A stretch of DNA of 64,000 nucleotides from the NCBI GenBank assembly GCA_008828725.1, contig MEHQ01001542.1, positions 382,321 through 446,320 of the forward strand, in the 5' to 3' direction. The position numbers and the translations under genes were made by a program. How positions within the stretch are numbered: the first letter of the stretch is position 1; each line of letters starts with the position of its first letter. The stretch is from Saccharina japonica. Taxonomy: Eukaryota > Sar > Phaeophyceae > Laminariales > Laminariaceae. Shown here piece by piece: positions 1-14,500 of the stretch. The notes under the pieces are model-generated. The model was not told the origin of the DNA, did no database searches, and saw nothing but the letters and a program-made list of their open reading frames with translations.

Positions 1-130
1 TATGACCATAGACCCTCGCATCCCTACAATGCCGGGACGGAGCATGTCGGGTTTTCACCGACCAGGCAGACATTGCTAGCACCAAGCGCGAAGCGCCGTG
101 AGGTGTTCGGCGAGTCGCATGAAGGGTTTG
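1..130 (+). mobile_element. L element fragment at the left edge
   Basis: TATGACCATAGACCCTCGCA ... GAAGCGCCGTGAGGTGTTCG GCGAGTCGCATGAAGGG; continues beyond the window on the left. Confidence 0.8.
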
Positions 131-403
131 AAAACAAAGATTAAAACGGATAGGTATAATTCGATACCTAATATCACCACAACACGAACACTACACTCGT
201 ACAGTAGTTCGTAGAAGTACACCTCTATCACTACCACCACTAGTATACACCCCACCCCCCCTCACCCTCCACCACGACCAACACGTACCACTATCTCTCA
301 ACAGCTGACCTGTGCTATGTGTGCAAAAGCGTGGGTTAATACTACCACTACCACCACCTCTACCACTACTCCTACTACCACCACCTCTAGCACTAGCACT
401 CAC

Positions 404-546
404 GAGAGCGACGACATCCTCGTGGGTGATGGACTCTCCGAAGTTGAGGCCCACGGTGTCGGCGTCGATGATGCGCACGTTGGCACCCTTAGCCTCGCAC
501 GCGGCGGCGACCGCCTTCGCCGTCTTGCCCGCAGCCTTGGTGTTAA
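404..546 (-). CDS. gcvP: gcvP exon: [17 protein letters not shown]
   Basis: 143 nt, entering with two bases of a split codon after TTGTCCCTCCTCCAG and ending in phase 0 at GTGAGTG. It reads [20 protein letters not shown] then [20 protein letters not shown], equivalent to the NLRIVD...FDET region at the end of the N-terminal half of P proteins. This is the last gcvP exon inside the window. Confidence 0.88.
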
Positions 547-722
547 CTGGAGGAGGGACAACAAACGAAGAAAGCACAACCAACACAGAAAAAAAGAACG
601 CGGAAAAAACACCCCCCGATGGTGAAAACACAAAGGAAAAAAAGGTGTAAGATTGAACGTAAAAAATCTGGGGTTTGTGGAGCGGGATTGAAACCACCAC
701 CGTGGCCTTGACGCCCTTAATA

Positions 723-773
<51 letters not shown>

Positions 774-3700
774 CCCCCCCCCCCCCCCCCCCCTCCCCCC
801 CCCCCCCCCCCCCCCCTCCCCCCCCCCCCCCCCCCCCCCTCCCCCCCCCCCCCCCCCCCCCCTCCCCCCCCCCCCCCCCCCCCCCTCCCCCCCCCCCCCC
901 CCCCCCCCTCCCCCCCCCCCCCCCCCCCCCCTCCCCCCCCCCCCCCCCCCCCCCTCCCCCCCCCCCCCCCCCCCCCCTCCCCCCCCCCCCCCCCCCCCCC
1001 TCCCCCCCCCCCCCCCCCCCCCCTCCCCCCCCCCCCCCCCCCCCCCTCCCCCCCCCCCCCCCCCCCCCCTCCCCCCCCCCCCCCCCCCCCCCTCCCCCCC
1101 CCCCCCCCCCCCCCCTCCCCCCCCCCCCCCCCCCCCCCTCCCCCCCCCCCCCCCCCCCCCCTCCCCCCCCCCCCCCCCCCCCCCTCCCCCCCCCCCCCCC
1201 CCCCCCCTCCCCCCCCCCCCCCCCCCCCCCTCCCCCCCCCCCCCCCCCCCCCCTCCCCCCCCCCCCCCCCCCCCCCTCCCCCCCCCCCCCCCCCCCCCCT
1301 CCCCCCCCCCCCCCCCCCCCCCTCCCCCCCCCCCCCCCCCCCCCCTCCCCCCCCCCCCCCCCCCCCCCTCCCCCCCCCCCCCCCCCCCCCCTCCCCCCCC
1401 CCCCCCCCCCCCCCTCCCCCCCCCCCCCCCCCCCCCCTCCCCCCCCCCCCCCCCCCCCCCTCCCCCCCCCCCCCCCCCCCCCCTCCCCCCCCCCCCCCCC
1501 CCCCCCTCCCCCCCCCCCCCCCCCCCCCCTCCCCCCCCCCCCCCCCCCCCCCTCCCCCCCCCCCCCCCCCCCCCCTCCCCCCCCCCCCCCCCCCCCCCTC
1601 CCCCCCCCCCCCCCCCCCCCCTCCCCCCCCCCCCCCCCCCCCCCTCCCCCCCCCCCCCCCCCCCCCCTCCCCCCCCCCCCCCCCCCCCCCTCCCCCCCCC
1701 CCCCCCCCCCCCCTCCCCCCCCCCCCCCCCCCCCCCTCCCCCCCCCCCCCCCCCCCCCCTCCCCCCCCCCCCCCCCCCCCCCTCCCCCCCCCCCCCCCCC
1801 CCCCCTCCCCCCCCCCCCCCCCCCCCCCTCCCCCCCCCCCCCCCCCCCCCCTCCCCCCCCCCCCCCCCCCCCCCTCCCCCCCCCCCCCCCCCCCCCCTCC
1901 CCCCCCCCCCCCCCCCCCCCTCCCCCCCCCCCCCCCCCCCCCCTCCCCCCCCCCCCCCCCCCCCCCTCCCCCCCCCCCCCCCCCCCCCCTCCCCCCCCCC
2001 CCCCCCCCCCCCTCCCCCCCCCCCCCCCCCCCCCCTCCCCCCCCCCCCCCCCCCCCCCTCCCCCCCCCCCCCCCCCCCCCCTCCCCCCCCCCCCCCCCCC
2101 CCCCTCCCCCCCCCCCCCCCCCCCCCCTCCCCCCCCCCCCCCCCCCCCCCTTCTTCTTTTTTTTTTTCTTTCCCCCCCCCCCCCCCCCCCCCCCGCGCCA
2201 AATTTATCCTAGTGATCTCCCCCTCCCTTTCTTTCTCAATTTCCCCACCTGATGTGCTGTTCGCGGGTCTGCATGGCCATGCGGAGGGCGGGCGCACCGC
2301 GGCTGTCGACGGTCACGCCGATGATGCGGCCTGACATGCGCCGGGAGTACGAGAGCTTGGAGGCCATGAACGCCGCGTGGGGTCCGCCGTACCTATCAGA
2401 GGCGGTGGTGGTGGCGTTATGGGGGAGGGGAGAGGGGGGAGAGGGGAGAGGGGAGGGAGGTCGTTTTAATGTTTTAATGTTGTTCTGGTGGAAAGGGGTG
2501 GTGGTATATGGGGGGGGGGGAAGGGGAGGGGTTGTCTTCCATGTCTAATAAAGGCGTTATGGTGGTGGTGGCATTATGGGGGAGGAGAGAAGGGGTTGTT
2601 TGAATGTCTTTAGAGAAACTCCGAACCGCGCTGCGCGGAGCCGACGGAAAATTTCAACGCCAACGCCTCCCAAAAGACAAAACCCGAACGCAGGCGCAGG
2701 GCGAAAACAAAAAAACGGTTACACAGCCGCATCACACGAGTGATGAAGATAACACACGCACCCTTGGAACGAATTTCAAAAGCCGATCTCAACCAACGAA
2801 AACGGCGGCTATGGGAAAAAATCTTGCCGAGACCGTTCTAGAAAATGTGTCGCTCGGGGCGTTTTTTTGCTCTTTCCGTCGTCGAGAAAAACCAGCCTTG
2901 GGAATTCGTCCTATATAGGGGTGTGTGATAACATGTATCACCCGTGTGATACGGTAATACCGGTTACAAAAAAAAACGTTACAAAAAAACGCCCACTCAC
3001 CCGAGGGGAACACCGAATCGCCTTATATCACCCGTTTGATACGGTAATAACCGTTACAAAAAAAACGACACGAAAAAACGCCCACTCACCCGAGGGGAAC
3101 ACCGAATCGCTGCGCGGAGCCGACGGCAATGTCGACGCCGAAGTCTCCCGGCGGCTTAAGCATCGTCAGGGACATGAGGTCCGTCGCGGCAACGACGAGA
3201 GTGCCGGCCTATCACAGTAAAGAAAAAGAGGAAGTAAGGTGGGCGGCCGGAGAGGGGGGGAGGGGGGCGGGGAGAGAGGAAGGGTTGGAGGAGAGGGGGA
3301 AGACGAACGGGGGGAGGATGAGAGAGGGGGAGGAAGAGGGGGAAAGGGAGAGGGGGGGGGGGACGGGGGGAGGAGGAAGAGGGGGGAGAAGAACAGAAGG
3401 AACAGGGGGGGGAGGGGGGGGGTACTTCATTTTCATGCATGGGAGGGGAGGAGGGCGGGGTTACTGCAATGCTCTCCGGTTGTGCCTACGGTCCATTTGT
3501 TTAAAAGTGGGCGACAAGATAAAAGGTCGAATACATTTTTGTATACGCTTGCAATACAAACAACCGCTTTCAAAGTGACTACGTACGTATGCTATCGTTT
3601 CGTCTCCCTACTGCATTTTGCGATGCATGATCTCATTTGTCTCGTAGCTTGTGACCACACAGCCAATGTACTTCTAGGCATGAAATACTCTCTCTTAATC

Positions 3701-5440
3701 GGGTAAAAAATCAGCACGGATCCTGGCATGACAGGAAAAAAAAAGTTCCAAAGTCAAAAACACACAACACTACAAGAAGGTGTGCTGATACTGCTGTGGG
3801 CTAGAAATTACGTTTCGACGCGAAGACACCCAACACCCAACAACGCGGTGGTCGAGGGGTAGAATTAACGGTTCAACGTGAACACATCAAACACACATCA
3901 CACCATGTGAACCTTTTTGATACGCAGGCGCTTCAAACTTGAAGACGACACACACAACGCACATGACACAAACACAACACACACAACACGTTAAGAGACA
4001 AGGAACAAAAAACACCAACTGGGCCTCCTCGACAGGCGCTTCGTATTTGAAGACAACGCCCAAAAATACACAGCACGTTTGGGGACCACGCACACGATAC
4101 ACCCAGTGGGCCTTCTTGATAACAGCGAAGACAGCACACAGCACACACGCCGTCGGGTGTAAGTAACGGCTCAACACACTACACACAACACCTTTGAACA
4201 ACAATACACAACACACTAGACGTTTGGGAACAACACACACACACACACATCTCGTGGGCCCTTCGTACGCCAAGACAACACACACGGACCACATCTCGGG
4301 GGGTAGAAATAACGGACCAACACACGAACACACGAACACACAACACGCGTTCGAAGACAACACACAACACGCAATAGGTTTGAAGACAACACACAACACG
4401 CAATAGGTTTCAAGACAACACACAATACGTTCAAAGACAACACACAACATGTTCAAAGACAACACACAAGACACAACACGTTTGCAGACAACACACAACA
4501 CACAACACGTTCAAAGACAACACATAAACAACACACAACACACAAACAACACACACGCAACCCACATCGTGGGCCTTCTTGACGAAAGCCTCGGGGTTGT
4601 TAACATCGCCGTAGGTGTTGGGGTACTGGATGAGGGCGCCGCTGTAGTCCTTCCCGGTGAAGTCGGCCTTGGTAGCGTCCCCCACCTGGCCACAAACAAA
4701 TGGTCGTTGGAAAAATACAAAGTAAGAGTCGAGACAGGTAACCATGGTTGGGGAAAATATCATCACGGGGAAAACATAGCCATCAGAACCTTATAGTGTC
4801 TAATCATAGGAGGGTACCTCGTTTTTGCAGTAGCCTTCGCCAGTGCTTCTTGACCCACACAAATCGTACCAGATAAAGTACCAAATATGTTACCGTTTGT
4901 TGTGGTGGTCCGCACATTTTTTTTCTTCCAGATAAAATGACACTACTGCCTGTTTGAAAATACTGGTTGGGTATACTGACACCGTTTGAGAATACTGGTT
5001 GGGTATACTGGTTGAAAACACTGGTTAGGGATACCGTCTGGACTACTGTTCCAGTAGCTCACCACGATGTCGAGGCTGATGGCGGAACCGCGGGTCTGGA
5101 CGAGGGCGATCGTCTGCGGGTGGCAGTCGTCCGCCACGAAAAACTTGGGCCGCTTGCCCCCCTTGAGCCCGTTGCACCTTTAACGAATGGGATGGACGAT
5201 GGAATACATTGAGACCTCACCGTGTTCATGCCCGAGATATGGGGATCACTCATAGCGTCGCGACCCATTGAAACTTCTACCAATACCAACACTACTGCTA
5301 TTTCTACCAATACTTATCGTGTTTATACTGCTGCTATTAATAGTGTTGTTGCTACTTCCTATTATAACGTATTCGTACAATTACTGTCACCACCACTACT
5401 AATATACTGCTACTACTAAGTACTACTACTGCTGATAGTA

Positions 5441-5477
<37 letters not shown>

Positions 5478-5526
5478 GCTGCTAGTACACTACTATTAAT
5501 ACTATTAATACTATTAATACTATTAA

Positions 5527-5587
<61 letters not shown>

Positions 5588-8500
5588 GCTGCTGACAGAC
5601 AACTAGGATATGACAATACTCCTACTACTCTACAGTAATATCTCCTACTGGCATGCCTTCTTCCTGTACCCCTATGCTTCGTATCTCACATGGACATAGC
5701 CTCCGCTGCGGCGGTAGCCTCGTCCAGGAGCGACGCGTTCGACATGTCCATGCCCGTCAAATCCGCCACCTAGTTTTTTTCCCCCCAAAGGAGAACGATA
5801 TCAGAAAACAGTCAATAACGTCGTCGGTTTTTGTTTTTGGTTGTTGTCACTCTTTCTGGTCAACATCAAACAGTTTTTCATCGACCTAAATATGGTTCAG
5901 CGATCGCATTTAGGGCTGGTCACGGGTCAGGTCAAACTTCGCGGGTCGCGTCGGGTCGGGTCTGGATGACCTGGCCCGGCCCGTGATACCTCCTGACTCG
6001 ACCCGGCCCGTGAGGGTTTGGATGGCCTCCTGAATCCGACCCGCGGGTCGGGTCATGGAACTGTGAAGAGCCCTGGTACTTTTTGGTCGTTTTTGTGTTT
6101 TCGTTTGTCGTTATCGTCGCCTTTTGCTGCTGCTACTGCTGCTGCTGCTGCGGCTGCTGCTGTGTTTTTCGCTGCCATCGTAGTCATTGCTATCATCACC
6201 ACCACTATCATGATCATCATCCGCACCATCCCCCACCGTCATCATCCTAGCCACCAACCATCAACAGACGCATCACTCAGGCCTCGCACAGCTGTGTTTA
6301 CATTGCAAGCACCATCATCTGGAAGTTGGAAGAGGGACTGAAAAACTCTCTTGATGATTTATTTATTTTTGCCTGGTATCAAAATCATTTACACCACCTC
6401 CACCACTATTACCACGATCGCCACCCCCACCCCCACCCTGACCTACACCATCAACCAATCCATAATTCCAACCAACGCTGTATCTCATCCCGATCTCATC
6501 CCGATCAACCAGTCCATGATTCCAACCAACGCTGTTTTAATCTCATTCCGACCATCACCGCCATGAACAGATCATAATTTTAGCCAACACAACCAACGCT
6601 GTTTGTATCTCATTCCGATCAACCAGTCCATTCCAACCAACGCTGTTTTAATCTCATTCCGACCATCCCCACAATTACCAACCAACGCTGTTTTAATCTC
6701 ATTCCGACCATCACCACCATTACCAGATCAAAATTCTAGCCAACACAGTTTTCATCGTCGCACCATGGTCTGGAAGTTGAGGAGGGACTGGAGGCGGCCC
6801 TGAGAGATCTCTGCCTGGTAAGGTGTGTAGGCGGTGTACCAGCCGGGGTTCTCGAGCATGTTTCGGAGGATGACGGGGGGCACCGTGGTCTCGCTGTAGC
6901 CCATGCCGATGAAGTTCTTCATCACCTGCTCGAATAAAGAGACACGACACACCATACCATACCATGTCGACCGCGGACGATAAAGAGAAAGGGGTACGTA
7001 GAGAGATGAGAGATGTGGGAGGGAGGGAGGGAGGGAGAGGGAGGGTTTAGCTAGGCAGCAGGATACGCTTATGCAGAATGAGACAGACCCGACTACCGTG
7101 CAGGCTGACTCTGGTTGTTTCTTCATCACTCACAAGTATGGTTAGGCTAGGCTAGGCTACACTATAGGCTGCATTAGGCTCGGCTACGCTAGGCTACGCT
7201 AGGCTACGCTAGGCTGCGCTAGGCGACGCTAGGCGACGCTACGCTAGGCTAGGCTAAGCTCGGTTACGTCAGATTAGGCTAGGCTAGGCTAGGCCTAAGG
7301 CTAGGGTAGGCCAAAGGCTACGAATATGTACGAGCCAATAAAAAAAACGCACCTTGTTCTTGTCAGCGATCTTTCGGATCTTCGCCAGCGCCTCGCTCTC
7401 CGTCAGAGCCGGTTCGAGGTCGAGCGGCTGTTTTATATCGATTGAAGAAACGAACGACAAGGAAGACATACGAAAAACAGAGACGAGAAGTAAGGGTGTC
7501 AAAAGCGGCTGGTGCACGGACAAGACAAAGGAGTCACACAAAAACCTACCACGCTGTCCCTAAATATAAGGAACGTTTTTATACTATTAGTTAATCAAAA
7601 CGATCCCTATAGTTCGGGACAGAGTGGTGTACATTTTCAATTTTTCTTGTAACAATATTTGGTCCCTATTTACTATGCCCCCCCCGCAATAGTTGTCTAG
7701 GTATTTTCAGTTAGTTGCGTGCGGTATTTGCGGCGATCTGCGTCCTTGTGTCTCTGCTTCGGACCGTTTGTGGCTCGACGTGTGTTTTTTGTCGATAAAA
7801 CTAACTCGGTTACTTCTGAAATGGTATCTATATACCCAAAAAACAAACAGCTTAGGTATTTGTAACGTTTTTATAAAAACATTTCCGAACTTTCAAGACG
7901 CCATTTCCACACGTGGCATCCGGCACTATAGAGGGCCCACTACCTCTGTAGCTCTAATCGTGCTCGTATGTCCCTCATGCAAAAAACGGACGTACAAAAC
8001 GAGAAAATTGTACGGATAAACCCGCCCAACCCGTCGAACAGTCACTGCTGTATCGTCGAACAGTCACTGTACCGTCGAACAGTCATTGCTGTTGTAGTCC
8101 CGGCGGCTAATACAGTACTCGGCATGTAACGGATGAAACAATACAAAAAAACATGCCCTGTCACGCTGGACGGAACTACAATGGTCGTCGACACGTTGAC
8201 AAGAGTACCCAAACGTTGCTTATATTTCCGTCTAGAGGGGTATAGTATGTACAGCACAATCGGGAATCTAATTTATACGTACAGCCTGTAGTACTTATTC
8301 GACACTACCGTAATGGTGATGCACGCTGTGTACGAGACGCCGAAGGCATTACCCTAATCAAAAATATATTATGGCAGTGTCGACTAATTGGTAATCAGCC
8401 TGTACCAAACGCCCAAAGATATTCATGATCCACGAAGAACGTTATCTGCCTACAAGAACCTTATTTCTTACCAGTACTCCACAACGGCAGTACAAAAGTA

Positions 8501-11500
8501 CAACAACAGCAGTAGTTCCTCAAGACGCAACTCCAACCATTTTGCCATTCAAGTTCCAAGTTCCGTACGGCAGTATTGCTCTACTGTGTACGTACGTACG
8601 TACCCGAAACGTAATCCATCCGCCGGAAGATAAAAAAATAAAAAAACATACCTAAGAATACCGGTATATAATACCTGGTACAATTTAGGCGGCCCCCTTT
8701 TAAGGGACTCCCCGTGACAAGGGAAAACGGTAAAAAAGGCACCTCAATTTTTTCTACGCACCGTTTTTGCGCACTATCACGTGGGACCATAGTAAATAGG
8801 ACCCACGGTAAACACAAAAACCTAGATATTATACTATTTTTACTAACAAAATTTGGTCCCACTTACTACGGTCCCCCGCAATAGATGTGAAAAAAAGGAG
8901 GTTGGGATATATATGTAGGGGGACCTGGAAGTCGAATCCCGAACACACTATGATATGTGCGACGTGGGTTCTCTCAAAAGTGGTCACCAACCCCGTGTTC
9001 AGCGACTTTCACACACCTCGTGACAGATCATTTAGATCATCCCTACTCAAGGGTCTAGATCGTTCATGGAAGATAGATTCCTGGTCTGTATGATCTGTAT
9101 GATCTTCTAATGTACGTAGCTCATTTTGCCGTGTGGGACCTGGATGATCTGCATGATTTAGGATATGTTTCCTGGATTCCATCTGCACTATATGTATGAT
9201 TACAAATACAAATCCTGCAAAGTAGTACCTGGTATCTCATAACGGTAAGCTAGGATCTAGATGAGATCTATTATGGGGGAGCATAGTAAACACTAGTGAA
9301 TAGGACCAAATATTGTACGTAAAAATACGGAAATATACAGCCTTTTGTGTTTCCCGTAGGTCCTATTTACTGTAGATTGTGATCTGCCGGAGGTATGTAC
9401 GAAACATAGGAACAATTTGTCCCCAAAACGTGGGTGCATTTCAAATTGAAAAAAAAAAAACGCAAAAAAAAACGATCTCAGTCTTAAAATCCCAAGCAAC
9501 CCCCCCCCCCCCCCCCCCCCGAAAAAAGTAAGGCTCCTGTTTTGAAGGAACGCTACGTATGATAGTCGTGAAAAATTCAGAACTAAGAAATCGTGCACAG
9601 CGGCGAGCTCTGCGTACACTAAATCCTACCGGTATACGAGGCGGGGATGATAAGGGGAGAGGGCGAGGAGGCGCTACGCCGGGCTAATAACGGCATATCT
9701 ATGCTCAAAAGTTAAACAAGGATGGTGTCAAAAAAGCCTAGGGGCAGATTCGGTATAATCTCAAAAGTCGGCGGGTCCGTACTACTACTGCATTGGCGTC
9801 GACGGCAGGACTACGTTACGGTTGAAACGCCTGCGGGTTTTGCGTGGTGTAAACCGTGTTTTGACTGGGCAAGTTCCCGCACCGACCCCCATTACACGCA
9901 CCGAAGCCATTCTCAACAAGCACGGCGTTCAAGATCTGCTAGACAACTATTACAGGGTGGGCTAATGTAGTAAATAGGACCTACAGTACGGTACACGAAA
10001 AATTTGGTCCCCTATTTCCATATTTTCACCAACAATATTTGGTCCCCTATTTACTTTGGTCCACCGTAATACATTTGAAGAGCGCTCGAGTCCGTGGGGC
10101 CCTCATGCCGCCATCGCAGCCCCACGACAACATTATCGACGAGCTCCCAAGCCCGTAGGAACTCTCCTGTTACCCCCGTAGCTCGCAAGGATCTTCGACC
10201 TCGGTTCTGCAAGATTGTACGCTCCTCAATCATGTTGGCGTCAAAACGCATTGATTATTTGCTGGTAACGGCTTCGGTGCGTGCGTTGGCTCTCGGCAAG
10301 GACGACGGCTCACGGGCTTTTGTTGTAAAACGGGGAGAGGGGGGGGGGGGCAGCGTCGTCCCCGGGCAAACGTGCCCCAGCATGCGCTGCCCGTCCGGCA
10401 ACCGTGCAGGCTGTGTCGGCATCTAATTTACTCTGCCTCGGAAAGAAGAGGCACTCTACAGGACGAGCGAAGCAACGGTCGCCCGGCCTGTAGAGTGCCC
10501 TTTCCGGCTGAGGCAGAGTAAGTTGGATGCAGGCACGGCCTGCGTGGTTGCCGGACGGGCAGCGCATGCTGGGGCACGTTTGCCCGGGGACCCCCCCCCC
10601 CCTCTCCCCATTTTATACCAAAAGCCCGTGAGCCGTCGTCCTTACCGAGCCTATGCACGCACTAAAGCCGTCATCAACAAGTGCCTTCGACATATATGCT
10701 CGACAACGATATTTTCGAGCAGCGTTCAAGTCCGTGAGGCTCTCCCGCTACCATCGTACCTGGTAGCTCGCGGGGATGGCTAACCTCGGTTCAGCGGACT
10801 TGAACGTCGAGCTTACATTGAACGCAACCTAATGACAACGGCTTCGGTTGCGTGGGTCGGCTCGGTGCGGACGACGGTTCCCGGGCTTGGTGTCAAGCGG
10901 GGAGGGAGGGGGGAGCGTCCCCGGACAAACGTGCCCCAGCACACGCACTCCACTCGTCTGGCAACAGCGTGTAGACCATGTCGGCGTCCAACCTACTTCG
11001 CTTCAGCAAAGAGGGGCACTCTACAAAACGAGCGACCATTGCTTCGCTCGGCCTGTAGAGTGTCCGTTCCTGCCGAATTGGAGTAGGTTGGGTGCAGGCA
11101 CGGTCTGTACGGTTTTGCCAGACGAGTGGAGTGCGTGCTGGGGCACGTTTGGCCCAGGGACGCTCCCTGTGGCGTCTGGGCCATCCCACCTTTGCGTGCC
11201 TCATACCCCCCTTCAACGGTCAACACCAAACCCGTGAGCCGTCGTCCGTACCGAGCCAATCTACGCATCCAAGCCGTGATCAACACGTGCGTTCAAAGAT
11301 ATGCTCGACAACGACACCATCGAAGAGCGCTCAATTCCGTGAGGCTCTCCTGTTACTATCGTAGTCCCCAAGGATGGTTAACCTCGGTTCGTGTTCGATT
11401 TCCGGAGCACGACCAACAAGCATCTGACCCGTAAAAGACCTAATGATCGTCCTACGTAGTCCCCCCGAAAATATGTTCGTCAGAATCGTTACACCACCGG

Positions 11501-14500
11501 CCACGAAGAGTTGACCTTAACACCAAAATATTGTTTTACGATACTTTTTTGCAAGTTTTCAGGGTTTGCGGGGGGGGAAAAAAAACGGAGACACGTTTTT
11601 GTCAGGCGGAACTCGGGTTTGGAATAGTAGACCTGGTAAAACCCCCCGTTTTTTTTTTCACAGTTAAGACACACACACTCCCCGGATTCTGCAGCTTCAG
11701 ATCTCGGTCTCCTCATAAATATACAGAGGGTGTATACATCCTGCATGAGGACAAATTAAACCCGGACGGTAGTACACGCGCGATCGAACTATCAAACGCA
11801 GCTTGCAACAATGTATGAGTTTCGACGAGATCCTCGATCACACAGCTGTTATTTACCAGGTATTACTTTTAATAAATATTACTGGTAGATGAATAGGACA
11901 GGATAGTTTCTTCACGAACCGGCATTGTGCCATGCCGTTACACCCCTTTCCACAAAAACGAGGGTACAGATCTGAAGGGAAATCACGAAACCACTCTATT
12001 TTCCAGGTGTCTTTCCAAGTAGACTACGTACGTACCGTGTCCCTGAAAGCTTGGGGGCAGCTCAAAAAAAGATACTGATACTAGTGTCCCTGAACGCTTA
12101 GGGGCAGCTAAAACAAATATACTGATACTAGTGTAGTATCCCTGAAAGCTTGGGGGCAGCTAAAAAAAAGGTATCGGTACTATTCATAGTGTCCGTGAAA
12201 GCTTGGGGGCAGCTGAAACAAATATACTGATACTGATACTAGTGTCTCTGAAAGCTTAGGGGCAGCTCAAAAAAAGGTACTGATACTATTATACTAATAG
12301 TGTCTCTGAAAGCTTAGGGGCAGCTAAAAAAAAAGGTACTGGTGACAGTGTCCCTGAAAGCTTGGGGGCAGCTAAAAAAAAGGTACTGGTAGTACTGGTG
12401 ACAAGTTACAGTTAATAGCGGTCTCGCCTCATTTCGAACGGATGAAGTGGGGCACCAACTCTAATCCCGAGTACTTCGTCCGCGAAAGGTGGTCGCCGTT
12501 CTAAAAAAAATACAGGTGCGACTGGGCGCAAGCTAAAACAAAACTTTAATGTACGATAGGTACTCTTACCGGTTTCTTTTTTCTGGTGCAGAAAATTACC
12601 GACGGGAGTACTATTTGTCTTTTTTCGGGTGTGCCCACCGGAGATCTGGCGGTGTTTTAACATTGCGGGAAATCGGCTGAAAAAAAGTTAATTTAGTTCA
12701 ATTTCACGTCGGCGGTCGTCGCGGTGAAAAAAACAGAAGCGAGTGGCGTGGGGCATCTACACTCTAGTCCCAAGTAGTTTGTCCGCGAGATGTACAGTAG
12801 TAGGTGCAGTTCTAAAAAAGGTGCTGTGAAATAATTGATATTGACGAGGGAGGTATACTTATTACGGGAGAGTATAGTAATAGGCCTCCATTACATACAA
12901 AAACCTGCATATTGCCCTATATTTATTAACAATATTTTGTCCTATTTACTAGTGTTTACTATGGTCCCCCGTAATAGGAGATGCATAGGAAGGGAAAGTG
13001 GGAAAGTTGTAGGTTCAGAGTGACGCATATATATATATAAATATATATGCAAGGGGGGCTTATATATATTTACACAAACGTTGCTGTGGACAGACACATT
13101 CTGCCTGTAAATCTTTTACATAAAAAAAGAGTTGGGGATCGCTATGTTTTACGGGGTTATCTATATAGGGGGGGGGTAGGAGTGGGTGGATTAAAATACT
13201 TAATTGACTCGAGTTAGTGTGGATTCATTGGTTTAAACACTGAAAGAGAGACACGGGATACATAATAGAAAACACTACTTACATAGGTAATGCGGTATTA
13301 TAGGGTATTCGATTCAAATCGGACTGCAACTATGACGGGAGGGCCGAATATTGTTAGTGAAAACAAGGAAATATACATCGCACCTGCCCAAAATTAGAAA
13401 CTCGCATTATTCGCTATTACGGAGGGCCATAGTAAATAGGACCAAATGTTGATGGTAAAAATAGGTACACCTATGGTAGGTTTTAGTGTGAACCGTATGT
13501 CCTATTTACTAGTATTTACTATGGTCCCTCGTAATAGTAAGAAATGGCGATTACAGCCTATATGGGCTATAACTATAACCCTTTTGGAGGGTCATAGCTA
13601 GCCCAGAGATTAAATACAGCATTGGCCATGCGGAGTAGTCGGTGTTGTTGGGCCACGGGTCTGATACCTGCGGGAGGCTTACTTTTCATCGGTCCTAACA
13701 CCTTCAGCAGGCTTACTATACACGGGTCCCAATACCTCAGTAGCCTTTACCGCACCACTGACTTATTATCTAGGATAAAGTATGGAAATCGGGGAATATT
13801 TCACTATATATACCTGGTACCTTTTAGTGTCGTCGACCAATTTCTCAAAAAAAAAAAAAACGCCTGATTTTTTCGAGACCAAGCTCATATAAGGGTCGGG
13901 GCGGGGTTGGGGTTTAGTGTCTAAAGTAGTGTTTTCCGCGTTTTTCGAAGTATTCTGTCTCATAACACTGGAACCACACGCGGGCCACAAACAAGTCCCC
14001 GATTTCTATACTTTATCCTATATAATAATTCAGAATTGCGGTAAAGGCGGCTCCGATACCTGCAAGTAGGCACAACAGTTAATACACATGGGTCCCCATA
14101 CCTGTAAGCAGGCATTGTAGTAGTTACTAGTTATTGCAGTGGTCTCTCACCTCGTCCAAACGGATGGAGTGGGGCACCGTGCGGTCGACGAGGTCGTCCA
14201 GCGATTTCACGCCGACCGCCTTCATCATCACCTCAATGTCCGCATCGCTAGGGCCGATGTGCCTGCGCGCGAACTAGGGAACGCCATTGAGGAACGTGGT
14301 GCATAGGGGGGATGGTGGGGGGGGGGGGGGGAGTGAGGAGGGAAGTAATTTTTGTCGGGTTGGGGCGTATTAATTTGTTGCGTGCCTTGGTCATTTGGCC
14401 ATTGACCACGCATCTCTTTCGAGACGGAGTATGACATGAATATAAGGGAGGGGCGGGGGTGTAATTAATACTCATGCATGGCCGAACGAGTAGTCGTAGG

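Larger units (their letters stand above)
9860..11430. repeat. Tandem array of large fold-back units
   Basis: The phrase ACGCA..(A)AGCCxTxxTCAACA, then a segment ending in GCTCGACAACG, recurs at about 9.90, 10.66 and 11.27 kb, marking unit ends. Between them lie two long palindromes (10279-10662 and 10847-11268). It lies in the 6.7 kb gcvP intron. Six-frame translations give no recognisable protein. Confidence 0.8.

Noticed and set aside
717..2297. 526-codon Gly/Glu/Arg-repeat frame on the minus strand
   Set aside because: A direct translation of the C22T array; it joins a real gcvP exon only because the array lacks stops.
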